Origin: JBAZJN01 sp041651295
GTDB lineage: Bacteria; Patescibacteriota; UBA1384; XYA2-FULL-43-10; CAINNR01
Length of the DNA stretch: 64,000 bases
NCBI GenBank assembly: GCA_041651295.1
Contig: JBAZJN010000001.1
Coordinates: 62,001 to 126,000, forward strand
Reading direction: 5' to 3'
Made by a program: the position numbers and the translations under genes. Below the pieces are notes generated by a model. That model ran no database searches. It had not been told where the DNA came from and saw only the letters and a program-made list of their open reading frames with translations. Each line of letters begins with the position of its first letter. The first letter of the stretch is position 1. Shown one piece after another: positions 1-8,778 of this stretch.

Positions 1-3000
1 AAATCCGCATTATTTACGGACACTGTCGCACCCGTTACTGTTATCGTCTGGGGAGTGCCGAGAGTACCAGATTGGACCAAAACCCTATCGGTGGCTGAAT
101 TCCCAGTTGCAACAAAAGTGCCGGTAACGGTAATATTTGCTGAAATAGTAAAGCCGTCGGTTTTAACCGCTGTTCCGGTTCGGGAAAGCGTTCCAAAAGT
201 TGATCCCGGGGCATTTAATATCGGGGTTCCAGAACCGGTAATATTAACCGTGTTAAATGTTACGCCCGACCCGCCGGTGGTAGCTACAATCGGATTCACG
301 CTGGCGCCTGTTAAATTGATGGTGGAAGTGTTGGCGTTAAGAGTCAGGCTGGTTGTGTTTGCAATCGACAGACCATTAATTGTGCTGGACATATTGATGG
401 TCGAGTTGCCAAGCGTTAAGGTTCTTGCAACCACACCGGTAGCATTAATACCTATCCAATTATGAGTAAGAGAGCCTGCGCCGCCGTCGGTAATAAGTGT
501 TCCCGAAGTTAAAGTAACGGCATTACTAACATTACTGGCGTCTCCTAAAGTAATTGTCCCGACGCTGGTAGTAAGCTGATAAAGTGTATTCCCGGCCGAA
601 ACTAGTGTTCCGTTGGCATTCATAGCCAAAACCGCCGCTCCACTTGTCGTATATTTTCCCGATGCCAAAGTTACGCTACCCGAAACTGTCAGAGTAACTG
701 CATTGTGAGTTAATGTGTTAGTATAGCCCGTACAATCCAGCGACTTGGCAACAGATGCGACATTAACCGTAGCGTTTCCGGAGCTGGGTAGAGCAAAAAC
801 CGCATCAGAGGCTGTTGGCACAACTCCTTCGTTCCAAGCTCCCGCCGTGTCCCAATTTCCTCCAGCTGCCGAGACAGTTCGAACATTACCACTACCACTG
901 GCCGTCCAACCAGTGTTGCCAGTTGTATTTGGATCGGGAGAAGGCGTTGAGTTGATTGTTGAATACCAAGTTGCCCCGCCACTAACTGCCATCCGGCTTT
1001 TGGCTGCATAATCGGCAACCACAACTCCGTCCGGCTTGGTCATTGCAATCGCTGTTGCGTGATCCGAAGAATCAAAGGTTACCAAATTGCCACTGGTGCC
1101 GTTGAAGTAGAGATTGGTTCCGGCAGAAGCCGTTAATGTTTTACCGACAGTCATTGTGAAAGTATTTCCTCCGGTTGACCCACCGGAAAATTCCAATGAT
1201 CCGGAAGTCAGAGCAATGTTGTTGTTGATAGTGCCAGTGCCGGCCGCAGTGGTGAAGACTGCTTTTCCAGAAGGTTTGGCGATGGTGAGGGTGGTGCCAG
1301 CCAGATTACTTATTGCGGAGGCAGTAACTGTTTGAACTCCAACGCCAGTCAATGTTAGTGCCGTAGTTCCGCTTTTTAATCCTTTATTTGATGTTGCCAG
1401 ATCACCAGTCAAAAATATGGTGCCTCCATTAACAATGTAGTTGGGGTCAATTGAGTTAAAGCTGAGTGTTCCGCCGACTGTGGGATTACCAGTAATATTA
1501 AGTATTGGATAGCCTACCCCAGATGAAAACGAAACATTATAGAAAGTATTACTTCCTGTAACCCATTGCATTGTCGCTAGTGGAATTAAAACTACCGTAC
1601 TTGTGCCACAATTAAAAATACCGCCCGAAAAATCAGCATTATATGTATTGTATGTCAAAGAAGATCGCACATAATCAAAACCTATAGTTATAGTATTTGC
1701 GCCTGCATCAAATGTACCAGCGGAAAGTTGAAAACCGGAAGAAGTTAAATTTCCGGTTAACGTCACCGTCCTGCTCGAATTAAACTTTAATTGCGGGTAT
1801 TTCCCAAGATTAGGATTCCAAGAGATGTCCTCTGTCTGCTGCCAATCAATTACGGTTGTGCCGCCATTTTGTCCGGTTGATGATGTGTCTGAAGATGTTA
1901 AATCACCTAATAGTATAATTGTGCCACCATTACTATAAAATGCGACATCACCAGCCGCAAAATTTAAAGTTCCAGTTACAGTAGGTGTGCCAGTAATCGA
2001 TAAACTCGAATATCCAGAAATACCGTATAGCGTAACATTGTTAAAGGTAGTGGTTCCCGTAAGCCAAACCAAAGCAGGTAAATAAGGGGAGCCGATGGCA
2101 CCCAATACTAAAGTACTTGTATCACAATTAAAGGTTCCCCCTGTAAAATCAGCAGTTACCCTACCGGTTATAGTAATTGTAGAACTACCGGCATTAAAAA
2201 TACCGGATTTCCATAAAAAGCTCCCCGGAGTTGTTAGATTGAAATTCTGTGTATCCAGCGTTCCGGTGTAGCCCGCCACCTGGTTCACCCCCGCCACCGT
2301 GACATTGCTGGCCAAACTAATAGTACCAGATGTATTTACAGCAATTACCGGTGCTACCCCGCCGGTTGTTTCGGTAATTGTTTTTCCTGTCCCGGTCATA
2401 ATAATGCTTGCTGTACCACCACCAAATGTTGCTCCGACCGTAAGATTACCTGCCAAATATACGGTACCGGAGTTAAACTGACCGGACGCATAATTGGGTG
2501 CATCTAAATTCAATAAATTATCTACATAAACATTGCCAACAATTTCTAGAGGACGGGGACTGGAAATTTGTTCAACATCATAATAATGTACAGACGATCC
2601 GTTATTTAACGCTCCTCCTATAAAGTACGAAGGCCAACCGGGTGCTATAGAAATTTTGTGATTATTGTGAGTAAAAGAATCCGCTTTTCGGAACAGCCAG
2701 TCTCCGCCATCATCAGAATAAACAGTTGGTCGAATGTTTGTATCCAAAACCAATGCCCCACTTGGTTTGTTGACAATAATTGAAGTAAGGTTTGTCCCCC
2801 CTCCAACACTTGAGATGGTTTGAGTTCCAGAACCAACAAAATTAACAAATGCACTTCCGGAAGTACCCGATGTACCGATGATTATATCTCCACTTAAGTT
2901 TATGGTTCCACCCTTATCGCGACTACCAAGTTCACCGCTCGTGAGATATAAATCATTAGACACATCGAGCATACTCACATAAGAACGGCCAGGGCTGGCA

Positions 3001-4547
3001 AATTCAAGATCATAAAAGTCTCCTGTTTTGGGAGGCAAAAAATTTCCAGAGCTGCAACAGTTCGTTGTTGTAAGTTTGAATCTAGAGGTTCCTTTGGTAT
3101 AAGTACTTCCGCTTAGATCGGTGCTTGAATTCCCGGTAACGGTAATTGTTGAGGAACCGGCGGAGATTTCTCCATCATCCCAAGTTATGTTATTTGCTAT
3201 TGTCAGGTTAAAATTCTGCGTTGATAAGGTACCAGTATAATCAGGATTCAATACACTTCCTACAGTGGTTGTAGCAGTTAGATTGACGTCAACAACGCTG
3301 GTTGAATCAAAATATGCAATATCAGTAGTCGCGTTTGGCACTCTGGTGGTTGGACTCCAGTTGTTGGCATCACTCCAATCACTTGAAACTCCACCGACCC
3401 ATTTAATAACTGTTAGGCCGGAAGGCGAGAAGCCAGAATTATTACCGGAATCATAAGAATTTGTACCGGTAATCGTACCACTTGATGCCAGCCCCCAGGC
3501 AACATCCATATAGGTGCCGGCAGATGTACCACAACCGTTGTTAAAATACCAATGCGTGCCTGGAGAAGCTGAGCGCAAAATAACCATCTGACCAACATTC
3601 GTACCGCTGAAATTAAGAGTGGATGTTGAAGCTGTACACAACAACTTCCCTGCCGACCCATCTTCGGAAGCTGGAAAAACAAGCTTACCGGAGCCAATTG
3701 TTAAAGTGCCATTAATAGCTGATAGATTGGTTAGTGTCGCTGTTCCACTCCAGCCAACTGTTTTGCCTGTACCGTCAATATTAATATTGGCATTTGCAAT
3801 TCCGCCACCAGCTACTATACTACCGGTTTCCGCCATTTTGATAATTGCGCTTCCGCCGCCAGAATTAGCTCCGATATAATATGTCGGCGTAGAAGTCATT
3901 GTAACCGTTCTGCTTGCTCCGTCTAGCTTGCCGCGATTTACACCAAGCTTATGTCTGACATTAAAATCATTGGTATCAATAGTCACCGCGTCGGTGTTGT
4001 TGGGGGTTTGGATGGTTAAGTCGTAGAAAGAGGTGGCGTTGGAGGCTTTGGGCTTAAGGGTGGTACCAGCACCGGTCATGATGACACTGGAGGTTCCATA
4101 GGTAAAGGTGCTACTGGCTCCGGAGAGATCGAGGTTGCCGGTAATGGTTATCTCGCTGGCTGAAGCATTCAGCGTTCCGACAAGCCAAGACACATCTCCG
4201 TTTACAGTTAGTGAGTAGCCGTTGGTGTTGAAGGTGGAGTTAAAAGTAGAAGGCGCACTAACAGCAGTGACAGTTTTGTTGGCAGTCATTGTCAAGCCGT
4301 AGGTCGCTGCTTGGCTAAAGACTATTGAATCGCTGGAGTCAGGATAAGTTGAGTTGCAACTGCTCCAGTTCGCAGCAGTCTCCCAATTCGTGTTAGTTCC
4401 ACCAACCCAAACACAAGCATTACCGGCAGCACTGGAATCTTTTCTTAAAAAACCCAAAATAACTACCAACGACAGAATCAGTGTGGTAATCGTCACTACC
4501 ACAAAAACTATGGCCTTATTGTTTTTTAGCCCTTCCCCTCTCATCAT
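1..4547 (-). CDS. Giant secreted beta-repeat surface protein, C-terminus beyond window
   Basis: The minus strand reads open from ATG 4547 to base 1 with no stop, so at least 1515 residues are encoded and the C-terminus lies outside the window. Residues 12-35 form a hydrophobic signal or anchor segment (AIVFVVVTITTLILS). The rest is rich in Ser, Thr, Gly, Val and Asn with endless short beta-strand patterns such as GTLTIGSGKL and SSTITITG. A WVGG...W..A.NW....P...D module occurs near residues 44-75, about 379-410 and, in divergent form (GGNWDTAGAW), near 1222. This resembles large adhesin or autotransporter-like repeat proteins of CPR cells. No enzymatic motif is visible. Two adjacent ATGs (4547, 4544) could start it and there is no Shine-Dalgarno site upstream. 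Confidence 0.85.
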   Translation of the reverse strand, partial: MMRGEGLKNNKAIVFVVVTITTLILSLVVILGFLRKDSSAAGNACVWVGGTNTNWETAANWSSCNSTYPDSSDSIVFSQAATYGLTMTANKTVTAVSAPSTFNSTFNTNGYSLTVNGDVSWLVGTLNASASEITITGNLDLSGASSTFTYGTSSVIMTGAGTTLKPKASNATSFYDLTIQTPNNTDAVTIDTNDFNVRHKLGVNRGKLDGASRTVTMTSTPTYYIGANSGGGSAIIKMAETGSIVAGGGIANANINIDGTGKTVGWSGTATLTNLSAINGTLTIGSGKLVFPASEDGSAGKLLCTASTSTLNFSGTNVGQMVILRSASPGTHWYFNNGCGTSAGTYMDVAWGLASSGTITGTNSYDSGNNSGFSPSGLTVIKWVGGVSSDWSDANNWSPTTRVPNATTDIAYFDSTSVVDVNLTATTTVGSVLNPDYTGTLSTQNFNLTIANNITWDDGEISAGSSTITVTGNSSTDLSGSTYTKGTSRFKLTTTNCCSSGNFLPPKTGDFYDLEFASPGRSYVSMLDVSNDLYLTSGELGSRDKGGTINLSGDIIIGTSGTSGSAFVNFVGSGTQTISSVGGGTNLTSIIVNKPSGALVLDTNIRPTVYSDDGGDWLFRKADSFTHNNHKISIAPGWPSYFIGGALNNGSSVHYYDVEQISSPRPLEIVGNVYVDNLLNLDAPNYASGQFNSGTVYLAGNLTVGATFGGGTASIIMTGTGKTITETTGGVAPVIAVNTSGTISLASNVTVAGVNQVAGYTGTLDTQNFNLTTPGSFLWKSGIFNAGSSTITITGRVTADFTGGTFNCDTSTLVLGAIGSPYLPALVWLTGTTTFNNVTLYGISGYSSLSITGTPTVTGTLNFAAGDVAFYSNGGTIILLGDLTSSDTSSTGQNGGTTVIDWQQTEDISWNPNLGKYPQLKFNSSRTVTLTGNLTSSGFQLSAGTFDAGANTITIGFDYVRSSLTYNTYNADFSGGIFNCGTSTVVLIPLATMQWVTGSNTFYNVSFSSGVGYPILNITGNPTVGGTLSFNSIDPNYIVNGGTIFLTGDLATSNKGLKSGTTALTLTGVGVQTVTASAISNLAGTTLTIAKPSGKAVFTTAAGTGTINNNIALTSGSLEFSGGSTGGNTFTMTVGKTLTASAGTNLYFNGTSGNLVTFDSSDHATAIAMTKPDGVVVADYAAKSRMAVSGGATWYSTINSTPSPDPNTTGNTGWTASGSGNVRTVSAAGGNWDTAGAWNEGVVPTASDAVFALPSSGNATVNVASVAKSLDCTGYTNTLTHNAVTLTVSGSVTLASGKYTTSGAAVLAMNANGTLVSAGNTLYQLTTSVGTITLGDASNVSNAVTLTSGTLITDGGAGSLTHNWIGINATGVVARTLTLGNSTINMSSTINGLSIANTTSLTLNANTSTINLTGASVNPIVATTGGSGVTFNTVNITGSGTPILNAPGSTFGTLSRTGTAVKTDGFTISANITVTGTFVATGNSATDRVLVQSGTLGTPQTITVTGATVSVNNAD

Positions 4548-4558
4548 ATTATATGAAA

Positions 4559-4586
4559 AGTATAACAGAAAAATTATTCGGAACAA
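4559..4586 (-). promoter_or_regulatory. Sigma-70-type promoter of the giant surface gene
   Basis: On the minus strand TTGTTC (4586-4581), a 16-base spacer and TATACT (4564-4559) precede ATG 4547. A start of transcription about 7 bases after the -10 box would leave a leader of only some 5 bases, so the mRNA is probably close to leaderless. A second -10-like TATAAT directly abuts the start codon. Confidence 0.45.
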
Positions 4587-4677
4587 AATTTACATTATTT
4601 AGAATAAACGATACAATATATCATAATAAAAGATTAAATGATTAAATGAGGGGTCCGAGTAATATCGGATAAAAAAG

Positions 4678-5988
4678 ATGAAAAAAGTACTTGTTGTTTT
4701 GTCGGCTTTGCTAATCGCAGTAAGCGGATTCTTTTTTGTTCCGCGCTCCCAAGCCGAAACTTCCACTCAAGACCAGTATTGCGCGCCTGGCGTTGAAACC
4801 AGTTATGAAATGCTCGGCGCTGGCGGAATCATTCGATCTCAAACATTTGAACCAACTCAAAATCGGATAACAGAAGTGGATATTAAAATTGGCGGACTAA
4901 ATTTGAATGGCGGAACTCCAATAACCCTCACGCTCTATGGCCCAGGTTTCGATGGCCCACAACTTACAACCAAGACGATTATGCCGACAATAGGCGTACC
5001 TTCAACCAGAAGTTGGACTTTCGCCGGTCCGGTAACAATCACTCCTGGTGCTGTCTATAAATTGGTTTTATCAACCACTGGACCCGGTAGTGTTTATTGG
5101 TATTACGGCACCGGTGATCAGAGCTGTGACGGAGACAATAGAACCTATGCTTTCCGCGACAGTACCCATATGACTTGGGACTGGAATTACAAGACAATGG
5201 GTTATACTGTTGCCGACCCAAGTGCGCCTATCGATACAACAGGAAACACAACTACAACAGGAAGTACGACTACAACATCCGATGAGTCACTAGGCACAAC
5301 CACCGCTTCCATCGCTAAACCACTAAACTTAACCGCTGCTTATTCACAAGCCGACGGCGGTGTTAAAGTCTCATGGAAAGCTTCAACAACTGCTGATATT
5401 GATGGATATAAAGTTTTCCGCTCCGAAAGTCAGAGCTCCGGATATACAAAAATTACCGAGACTATCAAATCTAAACTTGATGCGATTGATTCAAATATCG
5501 TTGCTGGAAAAACCTACTATTACCAAGTCAGAGCCTACAAAGGATCCAATCAGTCAGTTAGTTCAAATACCGCTTCAGTGAAAATTCCAGATTCCGTTCC
5601 ACCGGCAAAACCTATTAAGCTTGAAGTCGTGGACAAAACCGACAGCATGCTTAAAGTCACCTGGAGAAAAACTGAGGATGCAACCGTTACCGGTTATACG
5701 ATCAATTTGTACAAAGGCGGCGAGAAAGTCAGAACCGCCGAGCTGGAGGCTGGTGACGAATTATATTCATTCTTTGATCTCGACTCGGCAACAGTTTACA
5801 AAGTTGAATTAATTGCCAAGAATGCCAAAGACCAAACATCATCTCCGGCAATCACCTACGGCTACACGCAATTCCCGGAAGAATTTGAGAATCTAATCGA
5901 TACTGTTCGAGCGTTGACAGCGGTTCTGGTCCTAATTTTACTCCTCATCCTGGCCATCAGAACCAAGAAGCATTATCTGAACAAATAG
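4678..5988 (+). CDS. Exported fibronectin type III protein with C-terminal anchor
   Basis: This 436-residue protein has a signal peptide (residues 1-26, cut probably after RSQA), a Cys-containing N-terminal domain (about 27-178), a Thr-rich linker (about 182-205), two fibronectin type III domains (about 212-305 and 308-400), and a C-terminal membrane span (about 410-428) with a basic tail. It should sit on the cell surface held by the C-terminal helix. The N-terminal domain resembles that of the protein at 33350-34396 (shared VYW, SC and GY patterns). In front of ATG 4678 a GAGGGG sequence is followed by a small hairpin (TCCGA/TCGGA) and then the start codon, so the hairpin may bring the Shine-Dalgarno site to working distance. 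The ligand is unknown. Confidence 0.85.
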   Translation: MKKVLVVLSALLIAVSGFFFVPRSQAETSTQDQYCAPGVETSYEMLGAGGIIRSQTFEPTQNRITEVDIKIGGLNLNGGTPITLTLYGPGFDGPQLTTKTIMPTIGVPSTRSWTFAGPVTITPGAVYKLVLSTTGPGSVYWYYGTGDQSCDGDNRTYAFRDSTHMTWDWNYKTMGYTVADPSAPIDTTGNTTTTGSTTTTSDESLGTTTASIAKPLNLTAAYSQADGGVKVSWKASTTADIDGYKVFRSESQSSGYTKITETIKSKLDAIDSNIVAGKTYYYQVRAYKGSNQSVSSNTASVKIPDSVPPAKPIKLEVVDKTDSMLKVTWRKTEDATVTGYTINLYKGGEKVRTAELEAGDELYSFFDLDSATVYKVELIAKNAKDQTSSPAITYGYTQFPEEFENLIDTVRALTAVLVLILLLILAIRTKKHYLNK

Positions 5989-5995
5989 TTAAAAT

Positions 5996-6030
5996 AAAAA
6001 TACCGCTCGAATATCCTGAGCGGTATTTTT
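5996..6030. terminator. Bidirectional rho-independent terminator
   Basis: AAAAATACCGCTC (5996-6008) pairs with GAGCGGTATTTTT (6018-6030). The A and T runs on both sides let it serve both convergent genes. Confidence 0.9.
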
Positions 6031-6036
6031 ATTTGT

Positions 6037-6522
6037 TTACAACAGCTGATGTTTTTTAATGTCTTCTACAAAATGTCCGACCAGACCGCTAACAGCGATA
6101 ACCAAAACAGTAACCGCTAAGTGGCCGAATACAATTTTTACTATCGGTCTTTTTTCCCATTTGGCGATAAAAAAACTCAAAACCGTAATCAAAACTAAAC
6201 CATAAACAACCGACGTTATAATTGCCAACGTAAGATCGAGAAATATTATTGGCAAGGCAAAAGAAGCGCCAATAAGGAATTTTGAGAAAAAAGTTGACAG
6301 GCTTTCTTGCCAAGCAGAGTTGTTTGATTGAAGTTCCGCCTCATCAGCCATAAAAATGGCTACCGAATCAGACAAAGCGTCGGTTATTGAAATGACGCCG
6401 ATTCCAGCCAGAACAACCATCTGAGAATGAGTCCCCTGATTCAAACCAATCATCATTCCTAAAGTCGTAATAATTCCGGATGTGAGACCAAAACCAAAGC
6501 CTTTTTTTATCGAAGATTTCAT
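6037..6522 (-). CDS. VIT1/CCC1-like small membrane transporter
   Basis: This 161-residue protein has about four membrane segments. The N-terminal half, with GLTSGIITTLGMMIGL and ITDALSDSVAIFMADEAE, matches the pattern of VIT1/CCC1-type iron/manganese transporters, in which a conserved Asp/Ser-rich helix is followed by an acidic stretch. It is shorter than the usual 230-residue family form and lacks a long cytoplasmic metal-binding loop. The clearer family member in this window is at 20844-21542. Transport of Fe or Mn is known for the family but is only inferred here. It converges on the FN3 gene and shares its terminator. Confidence 0.6.
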   Translation of the reverse strand: MKSSIKKGFGFGLTSGIITTLGMMIGLNQGTHSQMVVLAGIGVISITDALSDSVAIFMADEAELQSNNSAWQESLSTFFSKFLIGASFALPIIFLDLTLAIITSVVYGLVLITVLSFFIAKWEKRPIVKIVFGHLAVTVLVIAVSGLVGHFVEDIKKHQLL

Positions 6523-6547
6523 ACTCTAAATATACTACTAACAGGTT

Positions 6548-6577
6548 TTGATATTCAAGGTCGCAATCGGATATAAT
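6548..6577 (+). promoter_or_regulatory. Promoter giving a leaderless transcript
   Basis: TTGATA (6548-6553), an 18-base spacer and TATAAT (6572-6577) are followed by ATG at 6584, exactly where transcription should begin. No Shine-Dalgarno site can exist between them. Confidence 0.7.
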
Positions 6578-6583
6578 AACAAT

Positions 6584-7618
6584 ATGAATACTTTCTTGTC
6601 TCGCTTTCTTTTCACTAATCCACACAAATATCTCTCGAGAATTCTTTTGGTGATATTTTTATTAGTAGCCTCCGGATTGACTTATTATATCCATGCCAAA
6701 CCGGAAGAATTTATCAATGTCAGAGCAGACGAAGAAATACTTAATCTCTCAGGTGTTTCAAGTGATGTTATTGTTGCAGCTGACCCAAACTCCACACCAC
6801 AGCAGAAACAAGCCGCGCAGGCGGCGATAAGTGCCAAGAAGAAAACTACCAGTAGCACATCTTCCTCGAGATCAGGGTCTTCGACTTCCGGCTCAACCAG
6901 CAGCACACCCTCTGATCCAGACGAACCCGAATCAGCCTCGGCTTTTGTCGGCTTTTATGCCGATAACCAATCGGACAGCGACGAAGATGATGTTAGACAC
7001 GCAGCTGTTGTCAGCCGATTAATGTCCTCGGGAGCAAATCCGATTGTCTCCGCCGGCGACATAATGGAAGACGGCGCCGAGACCAGCTGGAACCGCTTTC
7101 TAAATATTGCCGGCACGCTTTTAGGCTCGAGAACTTTTTATGCCGCTCTGGGCAACAATGACCGAGTTTACGGCGATTCATCAACCCCATCATCATATTT
7201 TCTAAACTATTTTAACTTTCCCAACAACGAACGCTGGTATTCAGTAAATAGCGGGAATCTTCACATCGTTGTTTTAGATAGCGCTTTTAGTTCAGGCGAT
7301 GCCAACCAACTTTCCTGGCTGGTAACTGATTTGCAAAGCGCCGATTCTCAATCTCGGATTACTGTTATTGTTTTTCACCATCCAACCTTCGCTTCGACTA
7401 TAGAGTCCTATCTGCAAAACTACGGAGTTGATTTCATCATTGCCGGACATATACACGCCTATTCAAAATCAACTGTCGGCGGAGCAACCGTTTTTACTTT
7501 ACCGGGAGGCACCGCAGTCGGCCATGCGACGGCCCAAATATTCAATGACTATGCAACTGTTCGAGTTTACAATGGAAGCGGCGGGCTGATTGAGAGCTCA
7601 ACCGTCAGTGAACGATAA
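6584..7618 (+). CDS. Membrane-anchored calcineurin-like metallophosphoesterase
   Basis: The 344-residue product has an N-terminal membrane anchor (about residues 19-41), a Ser-rich spacer (about 85-115), and a metallophosphoesterase domain outside the membrane. Metal-ligand motifs are seen in order: SAGD (about 155), GNND (about 188), FHHPT (about 265) and AGHIH (about 288). The normal GNHE is GNND here. I chose ATG 6584 rather than the upstream in-frame start at 6548 because the promoter ends at 6577. It converges on a second anchored phosphoesterase at 7658-8632. The substrate is not deducible. Confidence 0.85.
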   Translation: MNTFLSRFLFTNPHKYLSRILLVIFLLVASGLTYYIHAKPEEFINVRADEEILNLSGVSSDVIVAADPNSTPQQKQAAQAAISAKKKTTSSTSSSRSGSSTSGSTSSTPSDPDEPESASAFVGFYADNQSDSDEDDVRHAAVVSRLMSSGANPIVSAGDIMEDGAETSWNRFLNIAGTLLGSRTFYAALGNNDRVYGDSSTPSSYFLNYFNFPNNERWYSVNSGNLHIVVLDSAFSSGDANQLSWLVTDLQSADSQSRITVIVFHHPTFASTIESYLQNYGVDFIIAGHIHAYSKSTVGGATVFTLPGGTAVGHATAQIFNDYATVRVYNGSGGLIESSTVSER

Positions 7619-7657
7619 AAAAAACCAAAAATAGCGGCAACTCCAATTAGATAAAAT

Positions 7658-8632
7658 TTATTTTTTTATCTCTAACGAATCGAATTCCTCACCGTTTTCG
7701 TCAATAATTTTCAGCGACATTTTTTCTTTTGTTGACTGAATTTGGGCATAACTATATTTCGATTCAAAAAGGATGCTGTGAGGACTTTTGTTAGCAAGCT
7801 GATATAGCGGCGCTCCGGCTGAACCGATTGTTAAATATGAGACGCCGTCTTTTTCCAATCGCTCATAAACATGGTCATGACCGGCAAACACAACATTGGC
7901 TTTGCCTTCAATTAACGGCACCAAAGTCTCCTTTAATTTAATTGAAATATCGTCAGTCGCATGCTTGGCTGAACTAAAAAGCGGATGGTGCATTACAATA
8001 GCGACAAATTTGTTGTTATTGTTGGCGATGGCTAATTGTTCTTTAAACCAATTCAACTGACCTGGATCGGCTTCCAAAATCTTATTTGAGTCAATGCAAA
8101 TGAAATAGACAAATTCCGTATCCATGTAATACCATTCCTCATTTCCAGGCAGAACAAAATTATTGTAATAATTCGGATCGTTTTTTTCATGGTTGCCTAG
8201 AACCGGAAATATTGTGCTCGATATTTGCTCCGTAATCGAATTGAATGTGTCCCATTGCTCTTTTATCGAACCATCGTCGACCAGATCTCCGGTATGAAAG
8301 ACATATTTGGGACTATACTGTACTATCTCGGCAACAATTTTCCGATGTATATCATGGCCGTCGCGAGAGTCTCCATATACAGCGATTCGTTCGATCTCTT
8401 CGGTAAATGTCGGCCCTTTGGGAATTGAACATTTTCTTGGAAAACTCTCCTCTATAGGATATTTTTGACTACAACTTTCAAAGTCCACCACCAACGGCTG
8501 GCCATGCATTATCCAATTACCGTTTTTATCTTTAATCCAGGTGTCTTCATTGCCACGTAAAAAAATTATCACAACAACGGATGATAAAAGTACTGCTCCA
8601 ATAATTAATAAAAATTTCGTTGTTTTCGTCAT
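7658..8632 (-). CDS. Membrane-anchored calcineurin-like metallophosphoesterase
   Basis: This 324-residue protein has an N-terminal anchor (residues 6-26) and a complete metallophosphoesterase motif set: YGDSRDG (86-92), HTGDLVDDG (113-121), LGNHE (145-149), MHHPLF (214-219) and AGHDHVYER (about 253-261). This pattern is typical of secreted phosphatases related to purple acid phosphatases. The active site should face outward. It is not a tandem duplicate of the neighbouring phosphoesterase, because motif spacing and flanks differ strongly. The start codon lies 7 bases after a TATAAT box, so the mRNA is probably leaderless. Confidence 0.88.
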   Translation of the reverse strand: MTKTTKFLLIIGAVLLSSVVVIIFLRGNEDTWIKDKNGNWIMHGQPLVVDFESCSQKYPIEESFPRKCSIPKGPTFTEEIERIAVYGDSRDGHDIHRKIVAEIVQYSPKYVFHTGDLVDDGSIKEQWDTFNSITEQISSTIFPVLGNHEKNDPNYYNNFVLPGNEEWYYMDTEFVYFICIDSNKILEADPGQLNWFKEQLAIANNNNKFVAIVMHHPLFSSAKHATDDISIKLKETLVPLIEGKANVVFAGHDHVYERLEKDGVSYLTIGSAGAPLYQLANKSPHSILFESKYSYAQIQSTKEKMSLKIIDENGEEFDSLEIKK

Positions 8633-8638
8633 GTCTAA

Positions 8639-8647
8639 ATTATACCA
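8639..8647 (-). promoter_or_regulatory. Extended -10 promoter, leaderless
   Basis: On the minus strand TGGTATAAT (8647-8639) is an extended -10 element. Transcription about 7 bases downstream would start at or next to ATG 8632. I see no good -35 box, which is usual with an extended -10. Confidence 0.6.
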
Positions 8648-8778
8648 TTTATTAATTATGAGGTCTGATTATCTTCATCAAAATGATAAATGAGCAACGT
8701 AATGTCGGCGGTTTCCAAAAAATAATGATAGGGAGTATACTAAAAGTAATTTCAAAAAAATTAACTTCGGAGGGAATT

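Noticed and set aside
55..4602. Many plus-strand ORFs across the first 4.5 kb (for example 55-465, 745-1011, 2299-2481, 3619-3879)
   Set aside because: They are antisense to one continuous minus-strand frame of over 1500 codons. Their Val/Pro/Thr-rich peptides are the mirror of Thr/Gly/Ser repeats. No Shine-Dalgarno sites support them.
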